In this document: piece by piece, positions 21,573 through 32,278 of the stretch
How the letters are laid out: every line of letters starts with the position of its first letter
How positions within the stretch are numbered: position 1 is the stretch's first letter
Assembly: GCA_013368315.1 (NCBI GenBank)
Contig: JAACJM010000012.1
Span: 744,001 to 808,000 of the forward strand
DNA from: Tetrapyrgos nigripes
Taxonomy: Eukaryota > Basidiomycota > Agaricomycetes > Agaricales > Campanellaceae
Length of the DNA: 64,000 nt
Direction: 5' to 3'
The notes under the pieces: model-generated
The model's input: the letters and a program-made list of their open reading frames with translations, nothing else
Database searches by the model: none
What the model was told of the DNA's origin: nothing
Translations under genes and position numbers: made by a program

Positions 21573-22771
21573 TCACTTCTCTTTTTCCTTGTCCTTGTCT
21601 TTACCAAAAAGCCCCTTCAACCTGATACTTCCAAATATTGAGTTCCTCTTCTTCCTGATGGAAGAGAACCTAGAAGAGGTAGGTGATATATCCGAATTGG
21701 GTGACCCAGACCTAGGGAAGATTGCAGACACACTCCTCGGATGTTTGGATTTCGGGGTAGAAGGGGCAGACGGTGTCGTGCCATTGGTCTTGGCCTCGGT
21801 GTCGGTGTCCTTCTCCTTGGCTGGGGCTTCAGCAGCTGTGACCGACACTGCTTCGGATTTGTCACCGTTGACTTTCGCAGTATCGCCAGTGCCGTTCACG
21901 GGTTCTGAGGCTGCAGCGGGAGCAGGAGTGTGCGTAGAGGGTTCAGCCTCTGCTGTGGGTTTTGTTTCCGCAGGAGATGGTGACGCAACGGTATCTGAAG
22001 AGATAGGGGCTGGGATATCGACGGGGACATGTGTGGAAGGTTCTACAGGAGGTGTCGCAGCATCCTTAACACTTTCTGATACAGGCTCAGCCGGAACTAC
22101 GAAAGTTGAAACAGGTTCCGGTGGTTCCGGTGCATTGCCTGCCTTGGTAGGCTCCGACAATGCAACCGAGGCCGAAGTTGGGTCTTGTGCTTGGGGAGAC
22201 TGAACCGATGCAGATACCTCGGCTTTGGGTGCCTCTACGGGGACCTAAAAATGAAAATGTGGATATTGAATGTGGAAAGGCCATCGCGAAAACGCACCTC
22301 TTCGGCCTTGACGGGATCGACGCCATTCACATTCGTAATCGTAGACGGTTTTGGGACCTCTGGCTCAGCAAGGGGAGCGGGTTTTGACGGGGCTGTAAGA
22401 ACGTTGTTGACGTTGCCGGACGAGTCACTTTCGGTCGGTTTGCCATCGTCCACAAGCCATTGGCCGTCAACGACGAATTTGTAAGTTATCTTCTCGTTCC
22501 ACGGTATTTTTGTAGTCCCCTTGAAACTTGACGGTTCCTTCGTCAGGCGGACTGAAGACGACCACTTCAAGGTAAGGAAGTGAATCATTTGGTCCAATTA
22601 CAATCGACTTATAGCACGTACGTTGTCAAATGAACCAGTTACGATAACGTTGTTCGGATGGGAGTGAGGCCTACAGATTGGCATGAATTTGAGCACGAAC
22701 GCTTCATATCTGAGCATAACTCTATGCTAGAGTACTCACCATTCGAAAGTAATTTCGTAAAGGTCGTCCAT
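21573..22771 (-). CDS. CBM48 (AMPK glycogen-binding-like) domain protein, Crp1/Mdg1-like
   Basis: Four exons (22771-22740, 22670-22622, 22564-22298, 22244-21573) give 339 residues. The N-terminus is an early-set beta-sandwich of the AMPK-beta type: ITFEWPHSHPNNVIVTGSFD, WSSSVRLTKEPSSFKGT, WNEKITYKFVVDGQW and SGNVNNVL. The remaining two thirds are disordered, rich in Ala, Pro, Glu and Thr, with a basic C-terminus (SIRLKGLFGKDKDKEKEK). Yeast Crp1 and Mdg1 share this architecture (CBM48 start and low-complexity tail) and bind cruciform DNA or act in pheromone signalling. The fungal function is not settled, so only the domain call is firm. Confidence 0.85.
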
Positions 22772-23157
22772 GTTGATGAGACAGTGACTTGGGGGAAAGA
22801 GTCAAAGCTGGAGAGAACACGTGTAGTGAAAAATGTCACCTTGTTTGAAATTCAATTATCATTCTCCTCTCACCAAGAATATATGCCTCGAACCAACTTT
22901 TGAACACGCTGTACACCCAGAACTCGAGAAGAAGACCTTATCCGGACCAATGACATTCATCCAAACGTAGACGTGCACACCTCATGTACGTTTTATACTT
23001 TAGAATCTTCAGCCAAGTAATGCATTAAAGTTCTCTTCAACCCTACTTGCTGATACAACGTGTTCTGCATACAGGTCCAGTACATGTACGATAATAAATA
23101 AGTCTTGATACATGCAGGTGTGTGCCGTTGGCAATAATATACACGAATTACAACATA
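22772..23157. other. Intergenic region, no gene seen
   Basis: About 390 bp lie between the start of the CBM48 gene and the 3' end of the next minus-strand gene. The open frames are short and unconvincing. It should hold the promoter of the CBM48 gene. Confidence 0.4.
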
Positions 23158-23817
23158 TTACAGTTGGTTCTTGGAAGCCATATCCATAGAAGAATCCTCT
23201 AGGTTGTCCATCATAATGCTACCGCTGTCGTTACTCAAAATCTCATCCATGAGGACATCCCAATTTATCTGTGCGTCGATCAAGTGTGAATATCGTATTG
23301 GTGCATGCCAGCCGTAGACTGGCGTTGTGCAAGTCATTGGAGAAACCGGGGGAAAGTCCAAATCCAATGCAACCCGGAGTTGTGGAGGCTTTGGTAATGT
23401 GCGTCTTTTTCTCCAGATTTGTGTCAGGCCGGGGTGGGGAAGAGGTCGGATTTGGGATTTGGATGGAGGTAAAGAAGGAAGAGGTCTCAACTCATCGACA
23501 CGTCGACACTGTCGACGGATATGAGCTCTCCTTTTCAATGAACAGCAGTTGTCACTGAGAGAGCGGTTAGTCCAATGCGTTCTATCAGAGACGGCATTGA
23601 CTCACTAGTCACAACGGTAGTCAGACTCTTCCGACGACGATGCGTAGGATTCCGCCAATGACAGGCATGATTCGTCTGAACGAGTCGATTGACTAGAAGT
23701 AGACTCTATCGAGTCCACAGAAGTCCTTGGCAGCCCGAGGTGGTACTCAGTACTGTCGCAGACAGATGTTGTTACTGGCCTATTGCTGCGAGGACCTTTA
23801 ACTCTCGCGAGAGCCAT
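23158..23817 (-). CDS. Uncharacterised protein with Ser-rich start and acidic C-terminus
   Basis: Two exons (23817-23606, 23554-23158) with a good GTGAGT donor give 202 residues. The first half is rich in Ser and Thr (SIESTSSQSTRSDESCL, SSSEESDYRCDYDNCC). A basic stretch (LKRRAHIRRQCRRVDELRP) follows, then a Pro-rich part, and the end is acidic with DVLMDEILSND and many Met/Asp/Ser residues. I see no catalytic motif, signal peptide or membrane segment. The composition would fit a regulatory nuclear protein, but that is only a guess. It is divergent from the methyltransferase gene, 312 bp between start codons. Confidence 0.6.
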
Positions 23818-24129
23818 GTAAGAGTGTGTGGAGGAAGTGAGGGTATGGAGCGCTAGCCTAAGGACCCGTGGCTGGCTGCGTTTCCTTCCAAGTCAGTGGG
23901 CGGGTCTAATCTGCCTCAGAGGACCAACCGCATATAAGGGCTCTGCTTGTGTGAACTCGCCTTAAGGCCGTGTTTGATGAACAGGATACTCGCCAACATG
24001 TTTTAAAAATAGCCATACTTGGATTGGCATCTTCCGCTCGGTAGCGTAATTACACACAGCTTACGATCATCTGATCATCTTGTCTTCTTTGCCATCGTGC
24101 TGTCACTGAACGAATCGAACTCAACGTTC

Positions 24130-25262
24130 ATGACGGCACAGCTCCTTGATGATTCCGAACAGGATGGAGCTGATGAAGAGAGACTCGACCTCATAGACCC
24201 ACTCAGACGGCTTCGTATGGTCAACGGGCAAGAGAATTCAGGAACTAGCGATCTTGCTAGCTCGGAGCTGTTGTCCATTCTTCCTGGGCAACAATACTCG
24301 ATGCAGGACAAAACGCTGCAGCTGACTTTCCTCAAGAATCAAGACCACAACACTTCTGGATTGATCTCTGTCACTTTGCTCGTAGATGCGACGCCCGGAT
24401 GCGGTGGGATCGTCTGGCCAGCTGGTCAGGTCCGAACTGTTTTACAGCCCCCAGTTGTGATGATGGTGTCAACTCTAACAAAGCCTATTTCTGTAGATCC
24501 TTTCCAATTACCTGGTTCGGAAAGGTTGTGATCATCTGGAAGGGAAGAATGTTCTGGAGCTAGGCAGCGGTACTGGGCTAGTCGGTCTTGTAGCAGCGAG
24601 CCTGGGCGCAAAAGGCGTCTGGATTACAGATCAAAAGTCAGTAGATGGTCATTCCATACTTATGCAAATTGACGCGTCATTATATCATAGACCTTTGCTC
24701 GATATCATGCAACAGAACGTTTCTGTAAACAACCTGCATTCAAGCTGTATAGTGTCAGAGTTGGACTGGTTCGCATCTTGACTGTTCCACGTTCGCTTCG
24801 AGATGTTCTAATACAAGACTGTTATCTGTCATGTCTTCCATATGATTCGCTTCGGCCATTGTAGGGGTACAGCGATACCAGCTTCCATTCCGAAACCTGA
24901 CATCATCCTCGCTGCAGATTGCGTCTATTTCGAACCGGCTTTTGTCCTCTTGGTTCAGACACTGAGCGCCTTGGCTGATGGAAAGACGGAAGTATTGTTT
25001 TGTTACAAAAAGAGACGGAAGGTCGGCCCCGTTATTGTTCTATACTTCGCGCTGCTCCTACTCACATTACATTAATCCCACTAGGCTGACAAGCGCTTTT
25101 TCTCCATGCTGAAAAAAAAGTTTACTTGGACTCAGGTATCCCTCAATTTTGTACTGCATCCTGACATTTATTCACGCTCTGCTGTAGGTAGAAGACGATG
25201 AAAATAGAGGCATATACAACCGAGAATCCATCTACTTGCTTCGTCTGTCCAAATTGTCATAA
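24130..25262 (+). CDS. METTL21-type protein lysine methyltransferase
   Basis: Six exons (24130-24429, 24497-24636, 24691-24768, 24865-25021, 25085-25135, 25188-25262) give 266 residues. The seven-beta-strand methyltransferase motifs are present: GCGGIVWPAGQILSNYL before motif I, then NVLELGSGTGLVGLVAA (motif I, SAM binding), ITDQKPLLDIMQQNV (acidic loop and post-I) and DIILAADCVYFEPAF, which matches the D-x-x-Y region of family 16 lysine methyltransferases. Within fungi the closest described relatives are the EFM enzymes that methylate elongation factors (Efm6 is the most likely one), but the substrate cannot be read from sequence. An ATG at 24019 in the same frame lies upstream; I used 24130 because the upstream stretch is not domain-like. 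Confidence 0.85.
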
Positions 25263-25342
25263 ACGTATAGTCAATATCCTGTCAAATGCATAAACTGTTT
25301 ATCGTCACTATGTCATTCCCGACTTTGCTATTCGTCTCAGCG

Positions 25343-26319
25343 TTAATCATCGTGCTCGTCGTACGGGGTCTCGGGTCTTGTATATTCACTTGCTGCTGTG
25401 GTGACTTCCGGAAGGTTCCATTCCTGCCAGGAAGTAGGTCGTTGACCGTGATGTCTATGATTCTGATAATCATGGCGAGCACTCACGCTCCTAGACTCTG
25501 GCCGTGGAGGCGGTACAGATGCGATAGAAGGAATAGGCATTGTCACAGAGGCCCCTGCTCTACCATCTCTGAGGAGCTTGTTCAGGTAGTCTCTGACAGA
25601 GTTTACAACCAACTGCGGATCAAACGTCAGCGAGAACACGATCATGACTTGCGAAAGGATGGATAAAACTGACGTTGTGGTCATCTTGCGACGAACCAGA
25701 ATAGCATGCAATGACAGCCACTGGGCATATTGGAGCGTTCTCCAACCAGATAGGAAATGCTAAGACTGAATTAAGCCGCATATAATCAGATCCACGAATT
25801 TTTGACCATACCACCACCCTGTACTCGGACGTCGCCTTGAAGTCCTGGCATTTGTTTTGGAGTTTTGCCCAACGCATTCATGCCTTTCTCAACATAGAAA
25901 CTAAACGTGCAGGGATGACTATGACAGAGAAAACGCCCAGATGAATGTAGGCCATACCTTGAATGGCCTGTCCGTTTCACGACCTCAATCATAGCCTCCA
26001 AACAACTCCATGAGTCCAGACCCACGTCAGCGTATCCAGAGAAATGACCCAAATCACCAACTGTGCACGAGAAAAGAGTATGTCCAGCAATTGACTGTAT
26101 GGATAACACTAATCCTTTGCCCTTTGCATGCCGATGGGATGCACGGAAACGTTTGCGTAGTGAAAGACCCTAGGTCACAAGAATGATTAGTTTGAACCTC
26201 GACGCGTTGGAACAACAACGCACCAACGTCACCGCGTCCGATGCGGAAAACGAAGGAAACCTGTAGGTACCTTCTTGAGTAAGTGCCTCCTGGGCCAAAT
26301 CTGCATCACTTCGAGACAT
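25343..26319 (-). CDS. UPF0303 / haem-degrading-like domain protein
   Basis: Five exons (26319-26224, 26169-25958, 25900-25812, 25759-25674, 25612-25343) give 250 residues. The fold signature matches the UPF0303 family (Pfam Haem_degrading): a basic LGLSLRKRFRASHRHAKGK, GKGLVLSIQSIAGHTLFS, SFYVEKGMNALGKTPKQM, GGAFPIWLENAPICPVAVIA and a Gly/Ser turn. The last exon adds about 90 residues, including a helix (VRDYLNKLLRDG) and a disordered tail. A short stretch around GHFSGYADVGLDSW is longer than usual, and might be an unspliced or lineage-specific insertion. The biochemical role is not established. An alternative ATG 24 nt upstream is possible. The gene is divergent from PEX12. Confidence 0.8.
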
Positions 26320-26780
26320 TCCGTGTAGACCACTGAACATAGGTATTTCCAATAGGATGGTGTCGTGTCTTGGTCGTGTCACTGTCAGAAAGTTGTTGGT
26401 CGTGCGTAAAGAAGCTTGTTCAACTGGGCGTCAGACTTCAAAGTTCAACGAGGCAGACAGAAGGTCAAGTTGACTGTGAGGATCTGGGGGATGTAACGTC
26501 AACGAAGAGTCCTTGACGAATCGGCTAAGCGAATGAATAGAAGTGAATTTGGGTCTGAAACAAAGCACTCTTAGGCCTGGAGGAAGATAGGTATGCCTGG
26601 ACTGTAGATATGTGTAAATATGTGGAGAACTAAGCAGGCCCATTGTTTGTGTTGCGATGGAGTTCGCAGTACGCCCGCTCTCCAAAATACTGTGTAACAC
26701 ATGTCGTGATGATCGGCCGTTACTATATCTGTATTGTCCGCTTCTTTCTCCCTCCCTCTACGCTGTCCGCCCTCGATTAG
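26320..26780. other. Divergent promoter region between UPF0303 and PEX12 genes
   Basis: This 461-bp stretch separates two start codons. A minus-strand open frame of 89 codons (26700-26431) is present but has no recognisable domain and no splice link to the UPF0303 gene that I trust. I treat the region as promoter sequence. Confidence 0.4.
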
Positions 26781-28159
26781 ATGGAATTCTTCAATGATGT
26801 CGGTGCAGACCCTCTAAAGCCCTCATTATTCGAGCTCGTCGCGCAGGAGCAGCTTCGCGACTTGCTGCAACCTGCACTTAAGTATGTCCTAGCTGTAAGT
26901 TTTGCCACTTTGTGCCAGCTGTAAAAAGCTGACTCTGCTTCAGGTTTTCGCTCAAAGATATCCACGGTATCTTCTGCGGATAGTCAACAGGCATGAAGAG
27001 TTCTATGCTTTCATCATGCTGTTTGTGGAGAATTATTATCTGCGCAAGCATGGTCCGTTGACGAATTTGGTCTCTGTCAAAGTGCATTTCTGACCTACAT
27101 ATAGGTGCATCGTTTTCTGAAAATTTCTATGGACTGAAGAGAAGAAGAAGACCATTCATTGAGACGGAGAGGGCGAAAGCAGCTGTTGGAGGAATACCAG
27201 AGGGAGAGAAACTGCGAAGCAGAGAGATTTGGCGTTCATTAATTCTACTAGTGAGTAAGGCTAGTCTTTTCGCGTGCTCCGAACTCATGCGTGCTTGCAA
27301 TTGCAGATTGGTTTGCCTTATATTCGTTCTAAAGCACAAGACTATTTCGAAGAACTGGGTGGAGGAATCAGTTCTGATATTTTAGATGAGGGCATGGATG
27401 CACGTCAGCTGCGTGCTCTCACAGACGACGTACGGCCTTTTTGATTTCATAGCTGTTTTGCCGTCTAATCCCACTTTCAACAGAGTATGAAGGGTCGTCT
27501 GCGGCGCCTGTTCAAAACAATATATCCCTGGCTTAATATATCATTCGAAGCATGGTTGCTCGTATCTAATATTGCATATCTTTTCGATAAAACACCGTAT
27601 TATAGACCATGGCTATCATGGATAGGCGTTGATGTTCGTCGACTGGGTATTGAAGATTTTGTAAGTGTCTCAAATCATGGCTACGACGTCACATACTGAT
27701 CTTCTGAAATAGCGTGCTGCAAGTCAGCTTTCTGCTTCGAAGGCTGCTCTGGACAAGCATCGAGGTCCTCTTTCCACCATCCAAAGACTTATCTTCACAT
27801 CTCCCCGACTATTGCTTGATTCATTACGACTACTATTGCCCACAGCCATCTTTTTCGTCAAATTCCTGGAGTGGTGGTATTCGCCAGGCTCCCCTGCTCG
27901 TTCATTATCAAGCGCACCCCAAGGTCCGGCCGTACCTCCTCCACGGCCACTTCCTCCACATCCACGAGGAATAACTTTTAACAAACAAGCTTACGGAAAG
28001 TGTCCACTATGTCGTGAAAACATAAATAACGCCACTGCCTTACCATCGGGATACGTCTTTTGCTATCGCTGTGCATACGACTACGTAGAGAAACACGGAA
28101 AATGCCCTGTAACGCTTCTGCCTACGAGAGTATGGCAATTGCGAAAGGTTCTGGTATAG
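26781..28159 (+). CDS. PEX12: Peroxisome biogenesis protein PEX12 (RING-type)
   Basis: Six exons (26781-26894, 26944-27052, 27105-27250, 27307-27429, 27484-27660, 27713-28159) give 371 residues. PEX12 forms with PEX2 and PEX10 the membrane ubiquitin ligase and retrotranslocation channel that recycles PEX5. The N-terminal half is the membrane domain found in these three proteins, starting FFNDVGADPLKPSLFELVAQ, with ENYYLRKHGASFSENFYGLKR as a hallmark. A Pro-rich stretch precedes the C-terminal zinc finger CPLCRENINNATALPSG, then FCYRC and CPVTLLP. As in other PEX12 proteins only part of the RING cysteine set remains, so it should bind a single zinc. The three-exon start is supported by perfect phase agreement. 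Confidence 0.95.
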
Positions 28160-28448
28160 CGCACGTTCGTTAGCTATCGATGTATCTAATCTTCAAGTTT
28201 CGTTGTTTTCGGAGAGAATAGACTTCATCGGTCATAATCTGTACAAACCTGAGCTGTTGCCAGTGAGAGTGAACGAAAACCCACTGCTAAAGACAAAAAG
28301 TGGAAAATGATAGCTAGACCTAATTTGGCACGTGTGATGCGCCTTCTGTGTGTTTGATTTCTTTAGGGTTTTCGTTCCTCCGTCCTTATCCATGGATATC
28401 ATATAGTGGTCTACCCCCCCATCCAAAGTGTAGTATCCATCCTGCACA

Positions 28449-31400
28449 ATGAAGGTACAAAGTGCATTATTCGGCCCTTAATTCTAATCTTAATCACTCC
28501 TTCTCCGTTTAGTTTGGCAAGCATATTCAGTCTCACCAAGTCCCAGGCTGGTCTGCCTACTATCTCGATTATAAATTCTTGAAGAAAATCATTTCCTCTC
28601 TGGAAGCCAACCGGCCTGCTTCAGAATCTGCTGCTCTCGCGTTAGGACTCCGGCCTCGAGACATCTTACACCATGGCGACACATCCTCATCTGCGACATT
28701 AGACGCGCCAATGGTGACTGATACAGAACCAGGTCTACCTCCCATATTTTCTGCGACGGAACAGGACGAGGATCGAGGACCCGAGTATCAGCAACACAAA
28801 GCTGCCTTTTTCTTCAAATTGGAACGCGAATTGGAGAAAGTGCGTTTTCGTGTTTAATTGAGTTTAACGCGACATCTTTACACTTGACTTGCCCAGATCA
28901 ATGCTTTCTACCTGCAAAAAGAGGCGGAACTCAAGCTGAGGCTTGAGACTTTACTCTCCAAGAGGCGAGCTGCCGCTATGCGAGGCTTGCCTGACAACGT
29001 CGACGGAACAACTCAGAATCATGCTGAATGGAATGCTGTCGAAGAAGGGTTCAGGCTTCTCGAGCGGGATCTCGGAAAGCTTCAGGTGTGTGTTCAGCCA
29101 TGTAGATGATCCATATCATCAACCTTGAAATTTGCAGCAATTTATCGAAATAAACGCGACTGGATTTCGGAAGATTTTGAAAAAGTTCGACAAACGGTCA
29201 AAATCCACGACTAAGGAGCTGTATCTGGCGCGGCAGGTGGACGTGCAACCAGTGTTCAACAGACAAGTCCGTTCCTCTTGCTTGTGATTCTTCCTATCGA
29301 GCTCACCTCCGGCCAGCTTATCTCGGAGTTGTCGGATACAGTCGCGAGTTGCCTCCTCAATCTCGCGGATCTTACGTCAGGACTAAAATTCGAAGGACCC
29401 GGCGCCAGCGACATATTCACGCAACAGTGGCTCACAGAACGAGCTTCTTACGTTGGCCCGTTCCATGACCTCGAGAAGAATCTACGCAGAGCAGTCTCCA
29501 GCTCTGATCAAGATGCTATCGTCGAATGTGTTCGTTTTTCCGAAGCTGTCGTCGACGATGAAGGCCACAGGAACGCTACCAGGATTTTATGGAGTGTTAT
29601 CGTGGACGCACCGCCCGAGCTTACAGACCTCATTCTTTCCTCTCTTTCAAAACCGTTCAACTTCCACTTCGTCGATGATATCAATGGCCGGACATGTCTT
29701 CACGAGGCGGCTATTGCAGGAGCTCTTCGATTGGTGCAGCTTTGCATAGAAAAAGGTGTTCCAGCGGACAAGACGGATGCATACGGTCGAACTGCCCTTC
29801 ATTATGCCGCTATGAACGGTCATCCAGAAGTTTGTCGGTTTTTGCTACAAACAAATACGAACCTCAATACCCTGGATATCGACAACTACAATCCCTTGGT
29901 GTATGCTACTCTGCGAGGCTGTGGCGATTGCGCCAAGGCCATTCTGGATCATGGAGAAGTTCTGCTTCAGCCAACTACTCCAGGAGGTGACCTGATTCCT
30001 CTTTCGTTGGCTAGTCAGTCAGGGCACGTCGATGTGGTACTCCTACTGCTGGAGCGTGGGGCGCAGTGCACGGCGAATAGCAACGGAGAGTATCCCATGC
30101 ATTTGGCGGCCCGTGAAGGGCATGTCGAAGTCTGTAAATTATTGCTGGGTCGATTGGGCTGGGATCTCCCCGATAAATATCATGAATGGACTCCTTTATT
30201 CCACGCTTCCCGTTATGGACATGAAGAGTGCGTTCGAGTTCTGCTAGATGCAGGAGCTCGGGTCAATCTCACTGATGAACTGGGCCATCTTGCTTTGCAC
30301 TACGCGGCATGGTATGGTCACCACGGTTGTCTTGCACACCTTCTCAAAGCTGTTGAGGGCTCGCCCCCTGTCACCAAAAGCTCTTCCATCTTCGACAGCT
30401 CCCCGGCCTCTGACCATCCGGATGCCATTGACTCTGAAATTGATATGATCCCATCTCTCTCTCTACCACCTCCCATAATGCCTCATCGTGTATATGGACA
30501 CAACTACCTGGACCGTAATCATCTGGTGCAAGTCAGGATTGGCGGTTCATCTCGTCGTAGAGTCAAAGATTTTTCTGGTGTGCGTCTGCATCACCGTCTC
30601 ATCAGTCCAGCGTTCAGAGACGAATATCTCCTGGCTACCACACCCCTGCGCTTAGTGATAACAACGAGTGCAGAAGTCAATGCTGCTCCTTATAGCATGT
30701 CTCTTCCACCCCGAGATGAGAAAGGTGTCTTCGTCTTCCAGATACCCTCTCTGAATAGCCTGATCCTCGAATTCTCGGTTTATCCTAATTTCGGCACGAA
30801 GTGTATTGGATGTGCAGTCGCTTTGCCGTCCATGTTCACTAATCTAGAGAACAACCAGCTCTTTACTATCCCCATCTTGGATCATCGACTTAATGTTGTT
30901 GGCGAGGTATGTCTTTACATTATGAAGAAGATCTATCAAACATCTCATTCGAGTCTAGGTTTCCTTTGAGCTCAACACCATCACATCGTTTGATGGGGTG
31001 ACTCTCGAGGTCGGAGGTGACGTAGAAACCTATTGGAAATCCACTGCTATCTCCGTCATGCCAAGTGTAACTTCGTCTGCTTCGCCACACCGCTCCCACC
31101 TGATCAGCTCCGCGTCAACATCTCCTCTGGCACAAACAGGGTCTAGTAGTAATGGCATAGCTGCGACTATATCTTCATTGAAGGGAAACTTCCTTCCTGT
31201 AAAGATCCAAGTCACTCGTGATTTACAGCCAGTCGTCTTCCCAGAATGGCTATTACCTGATAGTGATTTTGATCTGAGTGTATGTGATACTACTCTTGCG
31301 CAGTTCGAAACACTCGCGAAACGGACGGGAAGGTCTTTGGATAGTGTGGATACATCCACCGCCAATGATTGGCCAACTCTGATGCCCCGCCTCATGATAT

Positions 31401-32155
31401 CCTTAGTGCAACTCCTTAAGGTCTGTCTTGTCAATATTATTATGAGTATCACTATAGACAACTATTTTATAGACGCTTCCAGCAAATATCGGGATTTGCC
31501 TGGAGATTCTGTATCCATCACGAAAGACCCGAGAACGACTACACCTTTCTCGACGATTAGATCTGAATCAGGTCGTTGATTCTGTTCTCAAGACGATCTA
31601 TCAGACATCCATGTCGCCTGACACCAGGATAACCCGGCGAAGAATCATTTTTACCTCTTCTTGTCCCGACGTTTGCGCAGCGTTGAACTGGAAACAGCCG
31701 AATTGTATGTTCTTCGTCCTTTCTGATCGACGCACTACCAGCTACTGACTGACATTTGTTTGACTGCAGATCCAGTCTTTTTTGCTTCATATTGCGGCAA
31801 ACCAGTGGAATCTTCTTCTAGATCGATTACCTTTGATGATGAGGATGGTCATGACCGTAGAGTACTGAGTCTTGGGGCCGCAGTTGAGTTTGCTAAAATG
31901 AACAATTTGCTGGGCATCTTTGTTGATGCAACTCTTTTGGTGTGTCATTCATTGATACCTCTCTTGCCCGCCCAGAATGATAACTGTGATGTCTAGTTGC
32001 AGGTCCCGTCCTTAATACATGGCATAAGGAACGCCGGCTTACTGGTCGGTATTTTGGATACGGAGACTATTACAGTGGTCACCGAACAAGCGTTTCCCAT
32101 CGATGCGTTTTTTAACAATGGGAATGTCGTCTTCATGGATCCCTCTCTATTATGA
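28449..32155 (+). CDS. PHO81: PHO81-like SPX-ankyrin-GDPD protein (CDK inhibitor of phosphate signalling)
   Basis: Nine exons (28449-28454, 28513-28839, 28897-29085, 29138-29266, 29317-30906, 30959-31420, 31473-31704, 31770-31939, 32003-32155) give 1085 residues. The first exon codes only for Met-Lys. Order of domains: SPX at the N-terminus (MKFGKHIQSHQVPGW, then FIEINATGFRKILKKFDKR, with the Lys cluster that binds inositol pyrophosphates); six or so ankyrin repeats (GRTCLHEAAIAGALRLVQL, GRTALHYAAMNGHPEVCRF, HLAAREGHVEVCKLLLG); and a C-terminal glycerophosphodiester-phosphodiesterase-like domain. In that last domain I do not find the catalytic HRG motif. This architecture defines Pho81, which inhibits the cyclin-CDK pair Pho80-Pho85 under phosphate starvation. 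Confidence 0.93.
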
Positions 32156-32278
32156 TGGACAGTGACGCTACAAAGTGATCTATTACTGGTATCCAGATAT
32201 AAGGTTAAGAGTGCAATTGGTTGTATCTTCTTATCAATATCTTTAAACATTATAATGTATATCCTTTATTAGTCGAAA

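Noticed and set aside
26431..26700. 89-codon minus-strand frame upstream of UPF0303
   Set aside because: No conserved motif, and no splice path to the UPF0303 exons that I could justify; it occupies the divergent promoter.
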